Shown here: in pieces, positions 34,701 through 40,421 of the stretch
Position numbering within the stretch: the first letter of the stretch is position 1
Layout: the number at the start of each line of letters is the position of its first letter
From: Clostridia bacterium
GTDB taxonomy: Bacteria; Bacillota_A; Clostridia; Christensenellales; Borkfalkiaceae
Direction: 5' to 3'
Assembly (NCBI GenBank): GCA_017462505.1
Contig: JAFTQY010000039.1
Coordinates: forward strand, 1 to 42,535
DNA: 42,535 bases
Program-made: the position numbers and the translations under genes
Notes under the pieces: model-generated
Told to the model about the DNA's origin: nothing
The model's input: the letters and a program-made list of their open reading frames with translations, nothing else
Database searches by the model: none

Positions 34701-34906
34701 CTAGCCCTGTTAGACTTCGTGTAAAACCTCTTACAGCGCAGTATATCGATTGGTCGGTAGACACGTTTACGGTAGGCGAATGGAAGACGATCACGGTTGA
34801 TTTGACTTCGTTGGTTTTGGAAGAAGGCGCGACGGCCATCACGGAATTTGCATTCCATCTCAATGGCGTAAAGACGATTTACCTCAAAGATATCACGATT
34901 TCCTAA
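28760..34906 (+). CDS. Giant surface lipoprotein with Ig-like and beta-helix repeats
   Basis: 2048 residues. Lipobox MASC (Cys25), then a Ser/Glu linker of 7-residue units. BIG2-type Ig domains follow (TVEWTSSDDSIASVDQDGVV near residue 115). A ~490-residue block is duplicated in tandem: NNAEELDQWQAIAAENAV (~450) and DNAEELEQFYNVAADNAL (~940), each containing GTFDGEGHYIHGLE- or GVFDGKGHAIIGLE-type beta-helix repeats (GLUG-like); a third, diverged block starts near 1335. Two 165-residue lectin-like domains begin near 1588 and 1753 (both GDVTALGF), and a ~120-residue carbohydrate-binding-like domain ends the protein. No catalytic motif was seen. It is likely a surface glycan-binding or adhesive protein and the last gene of the operon. 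Confidence 0.8.
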   Translation: MKKKTRLLILSVIATLAFSGAMASCGKKGGGNGGSSSSSQTSSSEIGGESSEVESESSEIVSDSSEIVSESSEIKSDSSDAPSQITVEINGGATVMEFETLSLTAIIVGSDDELTVEWTSSDDSIASVDQDGVVTAHKVGNVTITASVAGVSATHEVEVEPTDILHEIEFDLEEVKVYMGESETVEASVVFDGDTLDNDEYGLVYTWEKISGDEGVVTVATDGAAATFTANAAGTAIYKVSTTARGYAVDKTISVTVMENEYSYDIPNEKISMVEGGYKTSLTLIADATLDIGTVYGVKNGEPQEDELTVEWATDSDVISIESGVITALKAGEGVITGTTAYGGENLTITLTVAVAKNQVALSNTFAIEAAVTETITVPAEITEPVLKATIGNNVLFDAANGKGSLDGSTITVDKDGMPCKAADLGKGKTMTLETETTFYSVPVDVYTLIINNAEELDQWQAIAAENAVKEGICLEAQKGLVYSGYFVLGDNIEYNKVWKTYLPYAGVNPSLYSLCYQNPNIWADPSLYEAGNAANTAALVEGAIVEDWGAGKLGGFKGTFDGEGHYIHGLETSGDYSGFIVTMGLGGTIKNVAFTGAKIGANAGLVANRGQGAFENIYVEVESIVGGTSKDNFSHVIVRQGNNAERTYDNIVVDMSKVDVANLKYAYVIACAEAKANGVYVLGAENMLLARGMNEWTAGSDDTRSWTESEACVFWHYLEGDDVAGSFSNAAALLANETHGAVVKEWDSNLWTVTDTAVIFKSVVDMYSDDVAITNEETSVNAGTSAGVTTNLNRAYVALSLKEEVAGVTISGNTVTVAEDTQIGETFTVVATSLLNGTTTEMVFTVAPKIVNLADTMTVETYNNNTITLPDSVSGTVSKVTIGSTVVYDANKEFGSIDGKVVTVGAMPVAMSDLGDAVAMTVETNEAKYQMSVSVYTMIIDNAEELEQFYNVAADNALAAGLNIEAQKGFAQSGYFVLGADIEYNKVWTHIAYGTRWAACYQNKEIWKDQSLYKAGTAPAEDNRVDGAIVEDWGKGDKGGFHGVFDGKGHAIIGLELKGEYAGFIGTMGREGVLKNIAFTDLKVGQKAGLVERGGCGGFVENVYIELDSIESGVAAGGETKLFTQHGNTQLTNIIVNVTECDFTGIEYVYLLSSTYNVSTNIYVIDRDYIANVKTDWNTDKGAVAFWHFHPTNDSGTKFATVADMLADETHGAIVSSLGGYWKVEDGKLYFGDTEVVTAPQKEFDLTEYKTNIDKQVTLESESFTVDSVWSVSINGGEAVDFTVTEEGKATVTVDPATLDTYQAKVVFSNADKVLSFSNVIAVTYITNEAELKAIGMGENNKTATDHLKGYYALANDITFTHADDKSDVVAAGYHAAGYDASKDDGNADNGDNECYTHLWKFQGVFDGNGYKIDNMRVADGGIFGYAENATIKNLTLTNVHLIDSVPASISKQGGGYASILAYTAPGSTFENIEMTIASSPASVWTWKRDGLFVCSGSAGAATFRDITVDASYVELKTLLGISHNSGNVYENVLIKAASYAAIGYRGDSYGAGGVQNVAVMLTECPDGVTFEKVAHAEIPNNPMNTNLAKLSAYTGDVTALGFAEGSNVFEVTADASGVWNNRIVFPADSDNYDYVEFDVVLSTDISSFTAWPHNGDKTQGSMNIYGAQMQTSDGLVRTVQVWDKDGNTFKAQYTSGFKANTLYTIRVCFVEGETLKYLHLGMGTAQTYYVSNARWGTFGTQNDVYTSGTGALLAKYEGDVTALGFEAGSTVTQVTLADAWNNRVGVNGNIKYDYVDVKFSFTGDRTVYSLCVWAYGTNAAILTGNYSVSATGSAAANGASERTIQILDANGNAVEAMTANTVYTLRVYLNGDASTIAVSTFDTSAESTAILNFGDITYGNEGDNAGGDTTPEEITVNGLGFSKVATGVTATAVNVDGVNAWEVTQEDGITTARAYIDPALLAGKSTLTFSVMVNEEFTSSPVRLRVKPLTAQYIDWSVDTFTVGEWKTITVDLTSLVLEEGATAITEFAFHLNGVKTIYLKDITIS

Positions 34907-34971
34907 GCGTAACGACGTGTAGGGAAACACAAAAGCATTTTGAATAATACATTAGTCGATTTGCTACGGTA

Positions 34972-35004
34972 GGGGCGGAGCGAAAACTCCGCCCCGAAAT
35001 TTTC
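34972..35004 (+). terminator. Terminator of the importer operon
   Basis: A perfect 9-bp stem GGGGCGGAG / CTCCGCCCC with a 6-base loop, followed by GAAATTTTCG. The T-tract is short but the stem is strong. Confidence 0.7.
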
Positions 35005-35052
35005 GTGTTATATAGTATCTGTTATTGCACGTAGCTTACTATTCGTAATGCT

Positions 35053-35144
35053 TGTCATTGCGAGCCTACGTAGTAGGCGCGGCAATCTCGTATAAAACAA
35101 AGACGAGATCGCCACACTGCGCATTGGCTTCGTTCGCGATGACA
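35053..35144. repeat. 92-bp palindromic (MITE-like) intergenic repeat
   Basis: The ends TGTCATTGCGAGC and GTTCGCGATGACA are inverted, with inner arms GGCAATCTCGT and ACGAGATCGCC. This resembles widespread short palindromic intergenic elements whose ends read GTCATTGCGAG. The right half is close to 17445-17476. No coding capacity. Confidence 0.75.
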
Positions 35145-35169
35145 GAAGATGACAAAATAAGTTTTACAT

Positions 35170-35230
35170 TTGTAAACGGATTAAATAATTGCTTTATTCC
35201 GTTTACAAGCAAACTTTTTTATGATATAAT
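35170..35230 (+). promoter_or_regulatory. Beta-mannosidase promoter with long inverted repeat
   Basis: The -35 TTTACA (35202-35207) and extended -10 TGATATAAT (TATAAT 35225-35230) are 17 bp apart. The -35 lies in the right arm of an inverted repeat TTGTAAACGGA ... TCCGTTTACAA (35170-35180 and 35198-35208). With one mismatch the stem extends to 16 bp with a 7-base loop. A repressor bound there would block the promoter. The TGTAAACG half resembles LacI-family sites, which is an inference. Confidence 0.65.
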
Positions 35231-35266
35231 GCTAATAATAAGCAAAAAAGGAATTTTTTGGTGTAT

Positions 35267-37738
35267 ATGAACAAAGTTTTAACGTTAAAAAACGGTTGGA
35301 CCGTACAATATCAAGGCACTAAACTGGCGGCGAACGTTCCCGGCGACGTTACCTTGGATCTTTATCATAACGGTATCATCAAAGACCCGTATTACGGGCT
35401 CAATCACCGCGATCTGCGCTGGATAGCGGACAGCGATTTTGTCTACGAAAACGAGTTTACCCTTTCGCAGGATATCCTTTCCTCGGAAGAGATCTTGCTT
35501 GAATTCGACGGCATCGACACCTTCGCGGAAATTTATTTGAACGATACCTTACTCGGTTACTGCGACAATATGTTCTTGCAGTACGTTTATTCTGTTAAAA
35601 ATTTCGTAAAAACGGGTAAAAATATTCTGCGTGTAAAGCTCCTTTCCACGACCAAGAAAATGGACGAAATCGATGATCGGGGCTATTTTGGCACGTTTAA
35701 CGTAAAACGTCTGTTTATCCGCAAGGCGCAATGCCATTTCGGTTGGGACTGGGCGCCCGATATGCCCGGCTACGGCATTTGGGGCGACGTGCGTATCAAG
35801 GGGGTAAAACAGCACCGTATGGTGGACGTTTCGTATAAGGCGTACAACGACGGCAACGTGTCCTTGTTCGTTGAGTTGAACTATACGATCCGCCCTCAGA
35901 TGGACGGTAATGGGCAGCTTTTGACCGAGCCGAATAAGGAGTTCCAAAACGATACCTTGCGTTACACGGTGGCGAGCCGTCCCAACGAAGAGCTTTCTTC
36001 GGATAACGGCAAGGTGTACGAATACAAAATCACGGGCAGCAAGAATTTTGCCAACGTACATATCGACAACGCGCAGCTTTGGTGGCCCTTGGGCTATGGC
36101 GAGCACCCTTTGTATGCGTACAGGGTAGAGCTTATCCGCGGCGGCGAGGTGGTGGATATGCGCCAAGGGAATTTGGCGTTTAGAACGGTGGAGCTTTCGC
36201 AAAAGCCCGTGGACGAGTTGACGATGGGGTATAAAATCCTGATCAACGGCAGGGAAGTATTTGTTAAGGGCTCGAACTGGGTGCCCGCAGAATGCTTTAT
36301 CGGCGCGATCACGGACGAAAAATACGACCGACTGACCGACCAAGCGGTGGAGGGTAATTTCAACATGCTCCGCGTTTGGGGGGGCGGTCTGTACGAAAAG
36401 GACGTTTTCTACGATCTTTGCGACAAAAAGGGCTTGATGGTATGGCAGGATTTGATGCTTGCCTGCGCGGATATTCCCGAGGACGACCCCGCGTTCGTCG
36501 AAAACATGAAAAAGGAAGTGGTGTATCAAATCAAGCGTTTGAGAAACCACCCGTCTATCGTGTACTGGTGCGGCGGCAACGAAAAGACGGGAACGTACGG
36601 TCTGCAAATTTGCCACGGCGACTATTTCGTGGACGTGGTATTGCGCGGGTTGGTGATGAATTTGGACGATTCCCGTCCCTATGCACGCCAAAGCCCCTGC
36701 GCGCTCACCGACGTCGGCAACGACAAGACCTCGGGCGAATCGCACGCGGGTAGCTTTGAGGCGGTGCTTTCCGCTGGTATCGAAAATTACCGCGAATGCG
36801 TCAGCGGCACGGACGTTCCGTTCATTTCCGAATGTGCGATCATGGGACCTTGCTCTCTGGAAAGCCTTTCTAAGATTTTCCCTGAGGACAAGCTTTGGCC
36901 CATGAACGAATACTGGAACGATCGCTTGATGGATAACCCGTACGCGTCGATTTTGATGACCTTTGCAAAGCGTGAAAATTATTATGCGAGCACGCTGTAC
37001 GGCGAAAGCGCAAACGCGCGCCAGTTTATTGCAAAGGGCATGACGGTACACGCAGAGGCGCTCCGCGCGGAAATCGAATACGCGCGTGCAAACAAAGCGC
37101 GTTGCGGCGGCTTTATGAACTGGATGTATTCGGAAATTTGGCCCTCGGCAACGTGGTCGGTTATCGATTACTATTGCGAGCCTAAACAAGCGTACTATCA
37201 GATGAAGAACTCTTTCGCGCCCGTTTTGCTTACGTTTGTGCAAAAGAAGGGGGGCGTGACCGTGTTGACGCTGGTCAACGATACGGATAGCTTTATTTTC
37301 GGCAAGGTAGAATACGGCGTAAAAACGCTTAGCGGCGAGGTCGCTTGGTCGAAGACAGCGGAAATCGAGGTGGATAACAACGGCGTTGCGCAGATCGAGG
37401 TTTGCGGCGAAGTGGCGATTCCCAACACCTATCTGTACGCGCAAATGGGCGATAAAACCACCGTATATTCCTACGACATGTGGCATACGTGTCGCTTTGA
37501 AAGCGATTACGGCTACACCGTAAAAGAAACGGATTGCGGCTTGGCGGTGACGATCAAAGCGAACGCGTTTGTCAAGGCGCTTACTTTGCGCCTGCCCGAA
37601 AATTACAAATACAGTTATTCGGACAACTATTTCGATATGCAGGCGGGCGAAGAAAAGACGGTGTATATCTGCGGCGACGGCGCAAAGGCAGAGGCGCTGG
37701 AAGTGACCGACTTTGCAAAGGAGATCGTACATGCGTGA
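35267..37738 (+). CDS. GH2 beta-mannosidase
   Basis: 823 residues with no signal peptide. Domains in order: N-terminal galactose-binding-like sandwich (GIDTFAEIYLNDTLLG), the mannosidase hallmark AQCHFGWDWAPDMPGYGIW, an Ig-like linker, then the TIM-barrel with VKGSNWVPAECF, LRVWGGGLYEKDVFYD, acid/base E439 in WCGGNEKTG and nucleophile E522 in PFISECAIMG, and WMYSEIWPSATWSVIDY. It removes terminal beta-mannose from oligosaccharides. An AAGGA site lies eight bases before a GTG at 35261 and 14 before this ATG, so the GTG may be the real start (two residues longer). The stop overlaps the next gene by eight bases. Confidence 0.88.
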   Translation: MNKVLTLKNGWTVQYQGTKLAANVPGDVTLDLYHNGIIKDPYYGLNHRDLRWIADSDFVYENEFTLSQDILSSEEILLEFDGIDTFAEIYLNDTLLGYCDNMFLQYVYSVKNFVKTGKNILRVKLLSTTKKMDEIDDRGYFGTFNVKRLFIRKAQCHFGWDWAPDMPGYGIWGDVRIKGVKQHRMVDVSYKAYNDGNVSLFVELNYTIRPQMDGNGQLLTEPNKEFQNDTLRYTVASRPNEELSSDNGKVYEYKITGSKNFANVHIDNAQLWWPLGYGEHPLYAYRVELIRGGEVVDMRQGNLAFRTVELSQKPVDELTMGYKILINGREVFVKGSNWVPAECFIGAITDEKYDRLTDQAVEGNFNMLRVWGGGLYEKDVFYDLCDKKGLMVWQDLMLACADIPEDDPAFVENMKKEVVYQIKRLRNHPSIVYWCGGNEKTGTYGLQICHGDYFVDVVLRGLVMNLDDSRPYARQSPCALTDVGNDKTSGESHAGSFEAVLSAGIENYRECVSGTDVPFISECAIMGPCSLESLSKIFPEDKLWPMNEYWNDRLMDNPYASILMTFAKRENYYASTLYGESANARQFIAKGMTVHAEALRAEIEYARANKARCGGFMNWMYSEIWPSATWSVIDYYCEPKQAYYQMKNSFAPVLLTFVQKKGGVTVLTLVNDTDSFIFGKVEYGVKTLSGEVAWSKTAEIEVDNNGVAQIEVCGEVAIPNTYLYAQMGDKTTVYSYDMWHTCRFESDYGYTVKETDCGLAVTIKANAFVKALTLRLPENYKYSYSDNYFDMQAGEEKTVYICGDGAKAEALEVTDFAKEIVHA

Positions 37739-38600
37739 TTTGATCGGCAAGAAATTAAATAACGTGGAATTTATCGAGCGTGACGGCAAGATGTACGGAA
37801 AGCTGTTTAGCAGCGGCGTTTCGATGGAATACGAAATCAAACCCGTTACTTTGCACAAGCCCGTCGAGGCGGTGCTGATGGACCTCGACGGCACAACGGT
37901 AACGAGCGAGGAATTCTGGATCTATATTATTGAACGCACGATGCAAGAGCTCGTTTGCGATCAAAATTTCAAGCTGGAAGAGGCGGACGTGCCCTTTGTT
38001 TCGGGCTTTACGACCGCCGATCACCTGCAATACTGTATCAATAAATACTACCCTAACGAGGATTTAAGCAAGGCGATCGAGATCTATCACAAGGTCGCGA
38101 AAGCGGAGCTGGACGAAATTTTGGAGGGGCGCGGCAAGGTAGAGGCGTTCAAGCCCACGGAGGGCTTGAAAGAGTTTTTGTACGAGCTCAAACGCCGCGG
38201 TATCAAGATCGGCTTGGTGACGAGCGGCTTGGATTATAAGGCGATCCCCGAGATCGTGGCGGTATTCCGCACCCTCGGCATGGGCGACCCCTTAAAATTT
38301 TACGACGCGATCATTACGGGCGGGCACAGAAAGGACACGCACGAATACGGTTCTCTGGGCGAGATCGCGGCAAAGCCCCACCCTTGGGTGTATACCGAAG
38401 TCGCGTACATGGGATTGAAGATCAAAAACCCCGAAAACGTTATCGGTATCGAGGATTCGGCGGCGGGGGTGATGGCGCTCCGATTTGCGGGCTTCCCCGT
38501 GTTCGGTTTAAACGCGGGCAACATCACGCAGAGCGGCTTGGACAGTCTGTGCTATAAAAAGGTAGATACCTTACAACAGATTTTGGACGAAATCGAATAA
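37731..38600 (+). CDS. HAD-superfamily phosphatase/phosphoglucomutase-like protein
   Basis: 289 residues. After a ~45-residue N-terminal extension comes HAD motif I LMDLDGTTV (D51 nucleophile, D53), a helical cap (residues ~70-140), motif II IGLVTSGLDY, and motif IV GIEDSAAGVMALRFAGFPVF. This is the subfamily I layout of beta-phosphoglucomutase and sugar-phosphate phosphatases. AAGGAG lies seven bases upstream of the ATG at 37731, inside the end of the mannosidase gene, so the two are co-translated. A sugar-phosphate substrate is likely but unspecified. Confidence 0.82.
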   Translation: MRDLIGKKLNNVEFIERDGKMYGKLFSSGVSMEYEIKPVTLHKPVEAVLMDLDGTTVTSEEFWIYIIERTMQELVCDQNFKLEEADVPFVSGFTTADHLQYCINKYYPNEDLSKAIEIYHKVAKAELDEILEGRGKVEAFKPTEGLKEFLYELKRRGIKIGLVTSGLDYKAIPEIVAVFRTLGMGDPLKFYDAIITGGHRKDTHEYGSLGEIAAKPHPWVYTEVAYMGLKIKNPENVIGIEDSAAGVMALRFAGFPVFGLNAGNITQSGLDSLCYKKVDTLQQILDEIE

Positions 38601-38636
38601 GCGCGGAAAAAAGCAATTTGATTTGCAAAAAATTTC

Positions 38637-38665
38637 TTGACACAAATAGAAATCTATTATATAAT
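38637..38665 (+). promoter_or_regulatory. Consensus promoter of the esterase operon
   Basis: TTGACA (38637-38642), a 17-bp spacer and TATAAT (38660-38665). The start codon is six bases after the -10, so the transcript is probably leaderless. No terminator was seen between the HAD gene and this promoter. Confidence 0.85.
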
Positions 38666-38671
38666 CATGGT

Positions 38672-39436
38672 ATGAGAACGTTTCCAAATTTGCAATATTC
38701 GCAAAAGCATACGGAAAAATTAGACGTGTATCTGCCCGATGGCGACGGCTTTACCACCGTGGTCTATTTCCACGGCGGCGGGTTGAAGGTACACGCAAGA
38801 GCGAAAGAAAATTTCGTGGAAATAGCGCATAGCTTTGTAAAAAAAGGCTATGCGTTCGTTTCTGTCGATTACCGTATTTATCCCGACGCAAAATTCCCCG
38901 ATTTTTTGGAGGACGGCGCGGCGGCGGTGGCGTTCGTCAAGGAACGTATCCCTGCTTGGGGCGGCAACGGCAAAATTATCGCGTCGGGTCAATCGGCGGG
39001 CGCGTGGATAGCCGCGATGCTCTGTCTGGATAAAAAATATTTGGGCGAAGTGGGTATCAACGCCGAACAAATCGACGGTTGGATTATCGACAGCGCGCAA
39101 ATGACGGCGCATTTTAACGTGATGAATACCGAACAGGGCTTGCACCCTTTGGCACAGCGTATCAACGAATTTGCGCCCCTGTATTTTGTGGACGAAAACA
39201 CGAGCTTTTCAAAAATGCTGCTTATTTATTACGACAAGGACATGCCTACCCGCCCCGAGCAAAACCGATTGTTTTACAAGACGGTTTTGGCGTTCAAAAA
39301 CGACGCGGATATCGAGTGCGAACAGCTTTTAGGCGGACATTGTTACGGGTCGGAGCACAAGGACGACGACGGCGAATACGCGTTTGTCAAAACGTCGTTT
39401 GCATGGTTGGAAAAAAAAGGGATTGTAAATAGGTAA
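38672..39436 (+). CDS. Alpha/beta-hydrolase esterase
   Basis: 254 residues, cytoplasmic. Oxyanion motif YFHGGG (H34), nucleophile elbow SGQSAGAW (S108), likely acid D188 in YYDKDMP and His223 in GGHCYG. It belongs to the acetyl-esterase/lipase-like group and may remove acetyl or other acyl groups from sugars. An in-frame ATG at 38618 lies upstream of the promoter and is rejected. No ribosome-binding site precedes 38672, consistent with a leaderless mRNA. It is followed after four bases by a transporter gene. Confidence 0.83.
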   Translation: MRTFPNLQYSQKHTEKLDVYLPDGDGFTTVVYFHGGGLKVHARAKENFVEIAHSFVKKGYAFVSVDYRIYPDAKFPDFLEDGAAAVAFVKERIPAWGGNGKIIASGQSAGAWIAAMLCLDKKYLGEVGINAEQIDGWIIDSAQMTAHFNVMNTEQGLHPLAQRINEFAPLYFVDENTSFSKMLLIYYDKDMPTRPEQNRLFYKTVLAFKNDADIECEQLLGGHCYGSEHKDDDGEYAFVKTSFAWLEKKGIVNR

Positions 39437-39440
39437 AACT

Positions 39441-40403
39441 ATGGACGAATTAGTATTGATGCTAAAAAACGTAATCGTTTTCGTGTTGCTTGCCGTTCCG
39501 GGGTACTTGCTCGTGAAAACGAAACTTTTAAAACAGGAGCACTCGGGCGTGCTTTCCAAACTTTTGGTATACGTGGGCATGCCGTTCTTGATTTTGTCGA
39601 GCATGCTCGAAAAGGTAACGCTCAGCAAAGAACTGTTTGCGACGATCGGCTTGGCGGTAGGCGTGGGCGTAGGCGTTACGCTGATTATGTTTTTCGCGAC
39701 GATCCCCCTGACGGCGGCGGAGCGGCAGGAAAAAACGCGGGGCATGATGCGTTTTTGCGCTATGTTCTCTAACAACGGATTTTTGGGTATCCCGCTTGCG
39801 GCGGCGGTATTTGCAAACCGACCTGACGTAATGACGGTGCTTATCATCATCAATATTCTTACCAATATTTTAATGTACACGCTGGGCGTGTATCTCATCT
39901 CGCGCGATCGCAAGACGATCAGCCTGAAAAGGGCGTTTTTTAACCCCGTTTTGGTCGCGTTCGTGATCGGTATTGTGCTCAATCTTTGTAAGATTGAAGA
40001 ACACATTCCCGAAGTGATAACCTATTCAGGACATTTCCGCAATCTCGTCACCCCGATCTCTATGACGATTTTGGGTATGAAGATGGCGGGCGTAAAATTC
40101 CTTTCGCTGTTCACGTCGTGGAAAACCTATTACGTGTCGGCGTTAAAGCTCGTCGTATTCCCTGCGGTGATTATCGGCGCGCTGCTTGCGGTAAAAGCGT
40201 TGACGGGCGGCGGCTTGGTCAGCGAGGATTTCATTTTAGGCGCGTTCGTCAGCTTTGCAACGCCGACGGCGGGGCTTTCCTCTACGTTCTCGGACACCCA
40301 TAACGGGGATTCGGAAAGCGCGGTGGCGTTCACGCTTGGCTCGACGATACTTTCGGTGGCGACCATACCCCTGCTGTACTGGGGCATTTGTTTCTTACTC
40401 TAA
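39441..40403 (+). CDS. AEC-family transporter
   Basis: 320 residues, strongly hydrophobic, about ten membrane segments in two five-helix halves typical of the auxin efflux carrier (AEC) family (IVFVLLAVPGYLLVKTKLL; SNNGFLGIPLAAAVFANRP; ATPTAGLSSTFSDTHNGDS). AEC members move small organic anions such as malate or malonate. The substrate is unknown here; export of an acid or acyl product of glycan breakdown would fit. The ribosome-binding site (AGG) is weak, so translation may depend on the esterase gene just upstream. Confidence 0.87.
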   Translation: MDELVLMLKNVIVFVLLAVPGYLLVKTKLLKQEHSGVLSKLLVYVGMPFLILSSMLEKVTLSKELFATIGLAVGVGVGVTLIMFFATIPLTAAERQEKTRGMMRFCAMFSNNGFLGIPLAAAVFANRPDVMTVLIIINILTNILMYTLGVYLISRDRKTISLKRAFFNPVLVAFVIGIVLNLCKIEEHIPEVITYSGHFRNLVTPISMTILGMKMAGVKFLSLFTSWKTYYVSALKLVVFPAVIIGALLAVKALTGGGLVSEDFILGAFVSFATPTAGLSSTFSDTHNGDSESAVAFTLGSTILSVATIPLLYWGICFLL

Positions 40404-40421
40404 AAAAGGAAAGGAAAAGAT

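Noticed and set aside
35549..37894. A 781-codon open frame opposite the beta-mannosidase
   Set aside because: The plus strand carries complete GH2 catalytic motifs; the antisense product has no family features.
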